From NCBI GenBank assembly GCA_014529385.2, contig CM043958.1:139696398-139760397 (forward strand): a DNA stretch of 64,000 nucleotides. Direction: 5' to 3'. Below the pieces are notes generated by a model. The model did not search any database. It was not told the DNA's origin and saw only the letters and a program-made list of their open reading frames with translations. This DNA comes from Adiantum capillus-veneris. Lineage: Eukaryota; Streptophyta; Polypodiopsida; Polypodiales; Pteridaceae. Shown one piece after another: positions 32,659-43,516 of the stretch. Within the stretch, counting starts at the first letter, position 1. The number at the start of each line of letters is the position of its first letter. A program made the translations under genes and the position numbers.

Positions 32659-33424
32659 TTAAGCCTTGTGGTTGCTCATGTTTTAAATCTTGAGAAAATG
32701 GATGTAAATACGGCAGGCCCTCATGGTGACTTAGAGGAGAAAATTTACATGCTTCAACCAAAGGGGTATGAAGTAAAAGGTAAGGAGAAAATGGTTTGCA
32801 GATTAAAGAAGAGCTTGTATGGTTTAAAGCAAGCATCAAGACAATGGTACTTGAAGTTCAATCGATGGATGCTGGATCATGGATTCACAAGATGCAACTT
32901 AGACTGCATCTACACAAAGAATTTGGGAGATGGGAAGTTCATCATCCTAATGTTGTATGTTGATGACATGCTCATTGCAAGTGCTAACATGCAATACATG
33001 AAAGACCTAGAAGAGGAGCTACTGGCTATGTCTTCACGGTTGGAGGCACAAAAATAACTTGGGCTTCAAAGCTGCAGAAAATGGTCTCACTTTATACCAC
33101 AGAAGCAGAGTATGTAGCAATGGCGGAGGCAAGCAAAGAAATTCTGTGGCTTCAAGATTCTTAGAAGAGATTGGATTCAAACAAGACAATTGTGTCTTGC
33201 AAAGTGATATCCAAAGCACTAGCCATCTTGCAAAGAACCGAGCCTTTCATTCAAGGACAAAGAACATTGAGGTGAGATATCACTTCATATGCACTTTTTT
33301 GGAAGAGGGACAACTAAAGCTAGGAAAGGTGCATACAAGTGAAAATCCTGCAGACATGTTTACAAAGGTGGTCAACAAGGAAAAGTTGAGCTTTTTCCTA
33401 TCTTCAATTGGCATTCAAGGATAA
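32659..33424 (+). pseudogene. copia RT palm and RNase H, thumb deleted
   Basis: The RT continues with HVLNLEKMDVNTAGPHGDL, CRLKKSLYGLKQASRQW and the active site MLYVDDMLIASA. Near 33045 the frame passes straight into RNase H sequence ([13 protein letters not shown], then [15 protein letters not shown]) in a shifted frame. The last part, ENPADMFTKVV, is the normal copia C terminus. The internal deletion removes the RT connection, so no active enzyme could be made. Confidence 0.83.
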
Positions 33425-33484
33425 GAAGCCAGGATGGAAAGCAGTCATAGGTTTGGTTTGGAGATTAGTCTCCAAGTGGGAGAT

Positions 33485-34204
33485 TGTTAAGTATGGAGCC
33501 TGATTTGCCCCTTGTAATTTTTTGTATTAAAAACGCACATTTGTAAGGCCCCTGTTATAAGGAGAAGCCATCGTGCGTGAAGAAAAATCACTCGCCGAAA
33601 ATAAAAATCAGTTGCTAGAAACCAAAATTTTCACGCTCCTACGCCGGAAAATTCATTTTTATCGGAATATTATGGTGGGACAACGGTCGGAAAGTGGTCG
33701 AAAAACGATCGATCGGTTGGCCGTTTGGCCGGTGGTCGGAAGTCAATGGCTGGTGGCAAAATTCAAAAGCAGACTTGTCTTCTCAAGGGCGGCCACACAC
33801 GGGCAGATTGGAGGGTCCGATTTGGACTTATCTACACAAGGGCAGCTACACATGGCTACCTCTCATGAGAGAGGACAATCCTTTTGGTCTATAAAGGGAG
33901 GCCATTTATACACACATTTCATAGTGTGAAGTTGATGCAACAAGGTGGGTGTGAGGTGGTGAGAGTTAAGCAAGGTGGGATCTCTATTAAATGTATAATC
34001 CTTTTGTAATCTACTTCTTGTTTTGAAGTACTAAAGCCATTGTGTGGCTGCTTTCCTAAGAACGTAGCCCACATTGGGTGAACCACGTATATCTTGTGTA
34101 CTCTCTCTCTCTCTCTATTCTATAATCTCTTGTGTGTAAAAATTATCTCTCTCCATCAAGTAACCTACTCAATTATCTACTTAGCTACGTCATATTTCCT
34201 AACA
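33485..34204 (+). mobile_element. single copia LTR between two internal fragments
   Basis: 720 bp, beginning TGTTAAGTATGG after the polypurine tract and ending TTCCTAACA before the primer site. TATAAAGG at 33890-33897 is a likely promoter box. It serves at once as 3' LTR for the left fragment and as 5' LTR for the right one. Confidence 0.88.
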
Positions 34205-34206
34205 AT

Positions 34207-34218
34207 TGGTATCAGAGC
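34207..34218 (+). promoter_or_regulatory. copia primer binding site (initiator tRNA-Met)
   Basis: TGGTATCAGAGC, the classical plant Ty1/copia primer site, lies two bases after the LTR end. Confidence 0.92.
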
Positions 34219-34277
34219 AAGGTTTTCTCGTAGCTAAGTTATCTCAAGGAAAGGATTCCTTGAATTGGGTGGGAGTA

Positions 34278-35838
34278 ATGATGGAGGAAGGGAAGATCAA
34301 GATCGCCAAGTTCAACAGCAAAAACTACCAACATTGGAAGATGCAGATTGAAGACTATCTCTATCAGAAGGACCTCTATTTGCCACTAGGCAGTCTTGCA
34401 AAGAAGCACGAAACAATGATAGATGAAGCATGGATTTTCCTTGATGGAAAGGCACTGGGAACAATCCGGTTAAGCTTGGCGTCAACAGTGGCCTTCAACG
34501 TTTCAGAGATGAAGACCATGGAGGACTTGATGAAGTCACTTGATGACTTCTACGAGAAACCATCGACATTCAATAAGGTATTTCTCATGAAGCGCTTATT
34601 CAATCTTAAGATGGAAGAGAATGGTTCAGTTGTTGCAGAATACCTAAATGAATTTAACACAAACATAAGTCAGCTTTGATTGGTGAAAATCAAATTCGAT
34701 GATGAAGTGCAAGCTCTCCTTATACTATCATGTCTACCGGGTAGTTGGGACATCCTTGTGATGGGTGTAAGTAATTCTATCTCTGGCACAAATACTCTTA
34801 AGTTTGATGATGTTGTGGGTGTTTTCCTAAGTGAGGAAATGTGAAGGAGAAGCACAAGACAAACATCAAGTGCTGCACTTTCAATGGAAAAAAGAGGAAG
34901 GCCTAAGGAGAGGTTCAAAAACCAAAAGGGTCGTGATCGATCAAGACAGAGCAAGTCACACACAAATTCAGTTCTTGAATGTTGGAACTACGGCAAGAAG
35001 GGCCACATCAAGAAGGATTGCTGGTCGAAGAAGAAGGAGTGAGAGTCTCAAGACAACAAGCCAACATCGGAGGCCAATGTGGTAGGTAAAGTAGAGCAAG
35101 ATGCTCTAATTCTCTCATTAGACAGTGTGTTTAATTCCTGGATAGTAGATTCCGGGGCTTCATTCCATGCGACACCACACAATCAACATTTCCAAGATTA
35201 CACCAAAGCTAATTTTGGGTATGTACACTTGGGAGATGATGAAGCTTGTGAAATTGTCGACAAAGGTACAGTTTATGTCAAAACTGCTAACGGAAATGAA
35301 TGGAAGCTTAAAGATGTTAGGCATGTTCCTTCTCTTCGCAAAAATTTGATCTCTACAGGACAATTGGACGATGAAGGTCACAACATTACATTCGGAAGAA
35401 AATGGTGGAAGACCTCAAAGGGATCTTTGGTGGTTGCCAAATGAGAAAAGGTTGGTACACTTTACTTGTGTCACGCAACCTTTAGCTTGTACATCAACTA
35501 CAGAAGTCAACAGTGCGGTGTGGCACTATCGGCTTGGGCATATGAGTGCGAAAGGAATGCAAATCCTTCTAACAAAGAAGCTTCTACCAAGTTAGAAAGA
35601 ATTGAACTTAGAGTTCTGTGAAGATTGTGTTTATGGTAAACAAAAGAGGATAAAACTTCAAAAGTTTGGAAATGAAATAAAAAATATTAACCTTGAGTTG
35701 GTTCATTCTGACGTTTGGGGTCCTGCAAGTACACCATCACTTGGTGGCTCATTGTACTATGTAACATTCATAGACGATGCGACTAGGAAAACATGGGTTT
35801 ATGTAATGGAGAATAAATAAATCCGATGTGTTTTCCAT
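34278..35838 (+). pseudogene. copia Gag, protease and start of integrase
   Basis: Gag starts at ATG 34278 (MMEEGKIKIAKFNSKNYQHW) and is of the UBN2 type. A TGA at 34677-34679 breaks it. A shifted frame carries a zinc-knuckle remnant near 34980-35040. The protease has SWIVDSGASFHATPH (near 35140), a canonical Asp-Ser-Gly. The pre-integrase zinc domain follows, with VWHYRLGHMSAKGM (near 35520) and CEDCVYGKQKR. The integrase start is LVHSDVWGPASTPSLGG. Similarity to copia stops at about 35838, within the integrase. The last 200 bp duplicate 30092-30288. Confidence 0.83.
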
Positions 35839-37300
35839 CAGTAGTAATGAGTGTAGAATTCAGAGTATTTTATGTATCCTTCTACCTCAACATCCATTTG
35901 TTGATTGTCGTTAACAAACATGATGATGTTGTGCTAAAGCTTTGCCGACATGATGCTTGTTTGCTCCCATTGGTATATCTTGCAATCTTTTCATGGATTC
36001 TCATTTGTCCGAAGGCGTTGTGTAAGGACACATACTTTCAAGGAGCTAGGAGTTGACTAAACTGGAGGAAGTGTTTGAGAGAGACGTTCTCTTAACTAGC
36101 CTAGAAGTTCATCGCAACAACCCAATAGACTTTGTCGAAAGAGAAACTCTCACCTCGCTTAGTGATCTAAAATATCTCTCATGGGCAAGACGGTCAAGCA
36201 ATCTTCATCTTGGTGGTGAAACACCATTCACATGAATATTGTAGCATCATTTGAAGAAAGTTTGGGTGGTGTCTGCAACTATTATCCAAAAATTAATCAA
36301 GAACCATTGTATGCCATCTTTCTCCCATAGACTTGACTGGTGATTTGGTCATGAATTGTCTCACCCATGTTGATTTCCTTATAAGTAAGGCCACACGGTT
36401 GAAAGGTGCAAGTATAGGTGATTTGAATTTGAAGAGAGTTCTTCCCTTCCCATCCACCAGTGAATAAGCACAATGTATCCTTGCCAGCCATAACGAGCAT
36501 CCTACAATCAACCCGTTTTCTAAGACACAATGTTTCAAATTTTCATGTCCATACGAGCAGACCACGCAATGCGATATAGCTTTGCAAAAGCCCCTGACTT
36601 AGAATCTCAACATGAATCTACTCCCCCCTATTAGTAGCTTTGATTGTGGCACACGCTTTCAATGCGCAAAAGTACGTCACTGCATTTGGCGAAACACCTT
36701 CACATTGCATCTACTCAAGACAATCTAGAGTAAATCGACCTTGCCCTTCAGAGGTATACCTCACAAAAAGCCACAAGGAGTATTAGAGTTTTATCAAGCT
36801 CAATGGTCGTTATTATACAAGATTTTAATGTTATTAATTGTTTGTTGTTCCTTTTTTATGTTCCAAGAAAAAGAAAACATGCAAGTCTTCTTGCACAGGG
36901 GGGTTTGCACATTCCTCCCCAATTTTTATAATACAAAGGAATGTGCCATTCCCACGGTAGCGTGCAACTTTCAACTTGTTCATTAACTATGTTTTCAGTC
37001 TCAAAATCAAGAAATGGTAATGCTTACTACCATGCGACCAGATGACTATTGTCGATACACACAGGTTGCATTTAAGCTTTTGTTTGACCGCACTGCTCAA
37101 AACAAACATGATAGTGGAGACGGAGTGGACATTGAAAAGCCTAAAGCTCTATTACTAGGCTTTAGTATGGAAGAGCCAAGAGGGCTCTTCAAGGTGCAAG
37201 CATGTGTGAATGCATTTGAATAGAAGAAAGGATTTCCCTTCATATTTGGTGAACACATCTCAGAGCTTCTTTGCCATAGCCATGTTTTTGACTTCACATC
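35839..37300. other. unassigned sequence between copia and the PPR array
   Basis: No convincing coding similarity. A 90-codon minus-strand frame at 36293-36565 is too short and unmatched to call. The sequence does not continue the gypsy gag that lies left of the copia block, so the copia block is not a simple insertion into it. Confidence 0.4.
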
Positions 37301-40300
37301 ATGCTCTTCATGTCTACTCTGGATTTGTGTCGAGAATATTTCTACTTCCCTGGAGTTGATAGTGGATTTTTTGCCTCTCTTTGGATATTTGTTGGCACCA
37401 CAATTGGCATACATATCAACCAACATATACTCACCATTATGATTCTAAATATGCAACTTTCTGATGTGAAGCAACACAGCTCACTGTTAACTTGAAACAA
37501 ATCCTTCTTTTGAGCACCCGTTTCAAGTTCAAATGCATGAAGACCATGATGAGGACTCAAACAGTTTTTGTGCTTTTTGAAGTGCACTACATCTGGCATA
37601 CGTATCGACCAAGGCAATGTCAAGCACACCAAGCACGACATCTCTTTTCAAGAGCATCTTACATAGAGCCATATGTGTTGAAGATGTGCATGTTAGTGAT
37701 AGCGTCTAGAGAAATGCCCTCGCTTTGCACCTGCTTAGAGCAATCAATGCGTTTTTAAAGAAAACATCCTACATAGGAGCACCACATTTGGCATAAATAT
37801 TGACCCAGGCATTGACAAGCATGACAGTTTTTGGCAACAGCCCGTGAGTAATAGTATAAGAGTGAAATTTTAAGCCCATATGTGCATCTTGCATACAACC
37901 ACATGCCTTCAAGATGCATGCATATGTGATTGCATCTGGAGAGAGGCCCTCGCTTTGCATTGGCTTAAACAATCAATAGCTTTTTGGCCCCTGCTCCTAT
38001 TGCACCTATCCTCCAATCAATGCACTCCAAGAGCCTACATTCCAGACAGGAAGCTCCTTAGCCATGTTTTGTGCTTTCTGAAGTGCACCACATTTAGCAT
38101 ATATATCGATCAAGGCATGGCCAAGCACATCAATTTTTTGCAATCACCCTTGACTAACAATGTCATAGTGAATTTTTAAGCCCATATCAACATCTTGTGT
38201 AGAGCCACATGCCTTCAAGATGCATGCGTAGGTGATTTCATTTGGACAAAGGCCCTCACTTTCCATCCGCTAAAAATAGCCTAGAGCTTTCTATCCCTGC
38301 TCCTGTTATGTGTATCCCGCAATCAGTTAATGCCTTTCCGAATAGTAGGCTCCTCAAGCACCTGCTAAAAATGGCCCAGAGCTTCTTGGAGCTTGTTGGG
38401 AATATCCTACAATCAATGCGTTTCAAAAGATGCGATCTCCCACCACATTTGGCATACATATCAACCAAGGCATTGCCAAGCACAAATTTTTTTTGTAACA
38501 GCCCCTGACTAACAATATCAGTGTGAATTTTTAAGCCCATATCATCATGTTGCATACAACCACATGCGTTCAAGATGCAAAATTATGTGATTGCATCTAG
38601 AGAGAGGCCCTTGCTTTACATCTGCTGAAAATAGACAATAGCTTTCTGGCCCTTCTCTTGTTGCGCGTATTCCGCAATCAATGCACTCCAAGAGACGGCA
38701 TTCAAGATAGAAAGCTCCTCACGCACGTTTTGTGCTTTATGAAGTGCACCAAATTTAGCATACGTATCGACCAAGGCATGGACAATCACAAAAAATATTT
38801 GCATCAGGCCTTGACTAACAATATCAAAGTGAACTTTTAAACCCATATCAACATCTTTTGTACAGCCACATGCCTTGAAGATGCACGCGTAGGTGATTGC
38901 ACCTGGACAGAGTCCCTCACTTCGTATCCGTTGAAAACAGCCTAGAGCTTTCTGTCCCTGCTCCTATTTTGTGTATCTCGTAATTAGTTAACGCCGTTCC
39001 AAATAGTAAGCTCCTCAAGCACCTATTGAAAATATTCCAAGGCTCCTGGCCCCCGCCCTTGTCAGGCATATTCTACAATAATAGCATTCCAAATGACAAC
39101 ATCCCGCACCACATTTGGCATACATATCGACCAAGGCATTGCCAAGCACATCAATTTTTTGCAATAGCCCTTGAATACTAGCAATATTAAAGTGACTTTT
39201 CAAGCCCATATCTGCATCTTGCGTACAACCACATGCCTTCAAAATGCATGCATATGTGATTGCATCTGGAGAGAGGCTCTCGCTTCGCAGCTGTTGAAAA
39301 TTATTAGAGATTTTTGGACCTGCTCCTTGTGTGTATCTCACAATCAATGCACTCCAAGAGACGGCATTCGGGACAGGAAGCCTCCTTAGGCATGTTTTGT
39401 GCTTTCTAAAGTGCACCACATTTGGCATGTATCAACCAAGGCATTTCCAAGCACGACAATTTTTTGCAACAACCCTTGACTAACAATATCAGAGTGAATT
39501 TCTAAGCCCATATCAACATCTTGCATAGAGCCACATGCCTTGAAGATGCACGTGTCAGGTGTCGGTGACTGCATCTGGACAGAGGACCTCGCGTTGCATT
39601 TGTTGAAAATAGACAAGCTTTCTCTCCCTAATTTTGTTGTGCGTATCCCACAATCATGCCTTTCCCAATAGTAAGCTCCTCAAGCACGTGCTGAAAATAG
39701 CCAAGAGCTTGCTGGTCCGGCCATTGTCAGGCATATCCTGCAAATCGTGCGTTTCAAAGGCGACATCCCGCACCACATTTGGCATATGTATCGACCAAGG
39801 CATTGCCACGCACATCAATTTTTTGCAATAGCCCTTGACTAACAATATTAGAGTGAATTTTTAAGCCATATCAACATCTTGCATAGAGCCACATGCCTTC
39901 AAGATGCATGCATAGGTGATTGCATCTGGATAGAGGCCCTTGCTTTGCATCCATTGAAAACAACCTAGAGCTTTTGTCCTTGCTCTTAGCATGCGTATCG
40001 CGCAAGTTATTAACGTTTTTTTGAATAGGAAGCTCCTCAAACACTTGCTGAAAATGGCCCAGAGCTTCCTAGCATGGCCCTACAGGCGTATTCTGCAATC
40101 AGTGTGTTCTAAAAGACAACATCTTGCACCACATTTGGCATACAGATCAACAAAGGCATTGCCAAGCACAATTTTTTTCTGCAATAGCCCCTGACTAACA
40201 ATATTAGAGTGAATTTTCAAGCCCATATCAACATCTTGTGTAGAGCCACATGCCTTCAAGATGCATGCGTAAGTGATTGCATCTGGATAGAGGCCCTCAC

Positions 40301-41300
40301 TTTGCATCCGTTGAAAATAGCCTAGAGCTTCTGTCCTTGCTCATGTTGTGCGTATCCCGCAATCTGTTAACACCGTTCTGAATAGTAAGATCCTCAAGAA
40401 CTTGCTGAAAATGGCCCAGAGCTTCCTAGTCCAGGCCTTGTTGGTGGGCATACCCTACAGTTCATGCTTGGAAATGCCTTGGTCGATTTGTGTGGGATGT
40501 CGTCTTTTGGAACTCCCTTTAAGCATCTGCTGAAAAAAACCTAGAGATTTCTGGCCCTGCTCTCATTGTGCATATCCCGCAATCACTGCATTCATTGGAA
40601 GTGGTGACATTCCGGATAGGGATCTCCTCAAGCATTTTTTGTGCTTTATCAAGCACACCACATTTGACATACAGATCAACCAAGACAATGATAAGCACAA
40701 CATCTTTTCTCTATAGCCTCTGACTAACAATATAATCCCGCAATTAGTGCATTCTAAGAGGCAACATTCCGAATAGGAAGCTCCTCAAGCACCTTTTGTG
40801 ATTTCTCAAGCGCACCACATTTGACATACACATCCATCAAGATAGTGTCCAAGCATGACATCTTTTTTCAACAGTCTCCGACTAATTGTGAAGTTTTCTG
40901 CCCATATCAACATCTTAAGTAGAGCGATATGCCTTCAAGATGCAGGCCTAGGTGATTGCACATGGAGAGAGGCCCTCGCTTTGAATTTGCTGAAATAGCC
41001 TAGAACTCTCGTTGCGGACATCCTGCAATTAGTGCCGACATTCCAGAGAGTAAGCTCTTGAAGCAATTTTTGTGCTTTCTCAAGCCACATTTATCATACA
41101 TATTGACCAAGATAGTGCCAAGCACAAAATATTTTTATAACAATGTAGTTGTGAATTTTTATGCCCATATCAGCATCTTGCGTAGAGCCACATGCCTTCA
41201 AGATGCTTATGTAGGTGATTGCATATGGAGAGTTCTGGCCAGCACCATTCCCAGGAGTGTCTCAACACACTTCCCTTCTCATCCTCCACTTGGATTGGAA
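37300..41300 (-). pseudogene. PLS-class pentatricopeptide repeat array, heavily decayed
   Basis: About a dozen minus-strand repeats carry versions of VLGNALVDMYAKCGA, GLSPDAITYACILKACG and VSWSALIAEYAQ, the words of plant PLS-type PPR proteins. The top-strand sequence CACATTTGGCATACATATC and its variants recur near 37400, 37600, 37790, 38090, 38447, 38750, 39112, 39418, 39774, 40134, 40670, 40820 and 41090. Most spacings are about 303-306 or 356-362 bp, the size of one P-L-S triplet. Frameshifts and stops occur in nearly every unit, so no PPR protein could be made. PPR proteins normally bind organelle RNA. The array looks like a tandemly expanded, dead gene. Confidence 0.82.
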
Positions 41301-41858
41301 CGGTGCGACCCTTCAAGCTCGGACTAGTAATGCATTATTGTAACATATTGCTCTACTGTATGCACAAACCATCGTGTGCTCTTGCCTTCTTGGATGGGCT
41401 TCAATGGGTTGCCTGTTAAACAACACTAACAAAAGGCTGGGAATTGGCATTATGGAAGGCATCCAATATGTAGAGTGAGACAAAGAATCATGAGAGAGGA
41501 GGATCATTAGGAAATTTCGGAGGTCATTTGGAGGGCCATATGAAGAGAGAGAAAAATAGAGCGCGTCCAATGAGCACGAAGGCTACGTTACGTAGGAAAG
41601 TACGTGGAAAGACTCAAAAAATAGGAAAATAGCATAAAACTTTCACGAATCTAGGATTGTGGCATCGTAATTTCCTTCCTTTTACCGAGCTGTTAGGTGC
41701 TTGCCAGTGGTCCCACTTCTGATATTCTCTTATGGTCATTAACGTACTGGAGGGTGACCATTAAGCCCGCACAAGATATTGGAATTCTAAAACACTTTCC
41801 CTCCATTAGAATGCTTTCAAAGTGAATCTCCCTCCACTAAAGCTTTTCTCTGAGAGCT
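41301..41858. other. upstream region of gene A
   Basis: No coding similarity. It should hold the promoter of gene A, but no TATA box can be named with confidence. A CTCC-rich stretch (41800-41835) directly precedes the ATG. Confidence 0.4.
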
Positions 41859-43314
41859 ATGGCTTCCACGTCTTCTCGCCCAAGAAGCTCCAGGTCTTTA
41901 TTGTCTCTCACACCAACAACCAACAGCTGCACTTTGCCTAGAAGGCCAAGTAGTAGCATATCCTCAATTACAATATCAACTTCAATAAGTGCAGAGAACC
42001 AATGGGTTGGACAAAGGATAAATAAAGGTTTATGGGTCCTCATGCAACCAAGAAGACCCAAGAGGTCTAGTGGTATCAACGTTTACCGCTCAGCATGGAA
42101 GGCCAGAGTGTTGGATTTCAAAGTTGAAATCGGCAAAAGATCTGTAAAGGAAGTTCTTGTTCAGCATGTGTTTACCCATCCAGACGTGATAGCAAACGGT
42201 GGAAATGTATCAGATATACATCAACCACGTTGCAATTGTAAGTACTCTTGACATCTGAACTTCATTTGATCTGTAAGTACTCTTGACATCTGAACTTACT
42301 GATACTCTCATTATAAATTTTCTTATATATTTTGCAATGTTTCTCCCTCTTCTTATGAGCAATGTCTCCATTCTTCACAGCTCAATTACATTAGATTTGT
42401 CATTTTTACTTATTGATACTCTTAGTTTAACTCTTCTTATATATATTGCAGATGTTTATCCCTCTTCTTATGAGAAATGGGAGCCTGTGGAGTGCATAAT
42501 AGGCCTCTTCCTTGTTGTTCATGCCCACATTGGTTCTCTACAGTATTCAGGGAGGAGCAGCAAAAGCCTGGCTGATGAAGGAATATTTTTTTATGACCAC
42601 TTCTACCAACTCAGCTCAGGGAATAAGAATGGCATGTTGGTGAAAGTGCCTCTACCAACCGATTGGAACACTGTGGACTGGCCAGTTCCCGAGGAAACAA
42701 TGGTGGAGGCAATGCGAAGTAAGCTCTACAAGGATATACAGAGGTCTCTACATAGCTCTATTCCCACCAAACTGGTTAGAATTGCAAACTTTTGTCCTGC
42801 TGCACTCTTCATAGAGTTGTTTCATAGCTACAACATCCGTGTTACAAAAACTATGTTCATGTGCAAGTCATTTCAGCAGTCATCCCGTGACAAACTTCTT
42901 GACAGAGGATGGTATGTAAAGGAAGAGATTGGCTTACGGTGCGAGGTCGCGCTTGATACTCTAGTTGTCAAGTACATGATTGCAAGCCAATCACTGTTAC
43001 TCTCGTTTTGGTATATGCGATCACAAATGCTCAATGGTAAGTACATTCCTATGGACCAGGTTTCTGCAGGTTTGGAAGATAATCCTGCTGTGGATGTGGA
43101 AGTGATTGATAAAGAGCATGGCCTACTGTTGGTGGTTACAATAAGGGAGCTATGCAGTCTTCAGCAGTTGCGGCATGAAATAATTCAAGAGTCAATGGAC
43201 AGGGACCTATCAGATTTTTCCTTTTTCCTAGCTGGCCGTAAGGTGATGCGGCGAAGGGAAAAAGATATTTTGTGCAAAGAGTTGGATGGTAGGGTTGAAG
43301 TAGTGTCAATGTAA
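41859..43314 (+). CDS. gene A: unknown 413-residue protein, one intron, ubiquitin-like C-terminal end
   Basis: Exon 1 (41859-42237) starts MASTSSRPRSSRS and is Ser/Arg-rich. Exon 2 (42452-43314) continues in frame as YVYPSSYEKWEPVEC after splicing at GTAAGT and TTGCAG. The join gives 1,242 bases, exactly 414 codons with the stop, and no break. I do not recognise the main body. The last 70 residues (LLLVVTIRELCSLQQLRHEI, then FSFFLAGRKVMRRREK) have the spacing of a ubiquitin-like or PB1 fold, which is a guess. It is convergent with gene B2, whose stop is 203 bp away. Unlike its neighbours it has no internal stop, so it may still be functional. Confidence 0.65.
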
Positions 43315-43433
43315 CAGATATTCTTGTGAACCCAAGTGTATACAAATGACTTTCAATACATGAAGTTTTTTGAGCTCATTTGTCAATTGTGCCTTGTGAA
43401 TAAGTGTGCTTGAAATACATTTCTTTACCATGT

Positions 43434-43437
<4 letters not shown>

Positions 43438-43483
<46 letters not shown>
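43438..43483. repeat. (CT)n microsatellite between convergent genes
   Basis: An uninterrupted CT run separates the 3' ends of gene A and gene B2. Confidence 0.95.
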
Positions 43484-43486
<3 letters not shown>

Positions 43487-43516
43487 GTTAGACAAGACAA
43501 AGACATGATAGAAGAG

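Larger units (their letters stand above)
30092..33484 (+). mobile_element. Ty1/copia fragment: integrase, RT and RNase H
   Basis: Plus-strand copia pol begins abruptly inside the integrase at about 30092 and runs to the polypurine tract. The integrase core shows RSDNGGEY (second Asp) and NGISERMNRT (Glu). The RT start follows (KWALQSKWVYKLKEEEGGKK), then an inserted DNA element (31344-32658), the rest of RT with LYVDDMLIA, and RNase H ([29 protein letters not shown]). The RT thumb region is missing, since SSRLEAQK joins straight to ITWASKLQK near 33045-33060. The polypurine tract AAGTGGGAGA is at 33474-33483. Confidence 0.87.
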
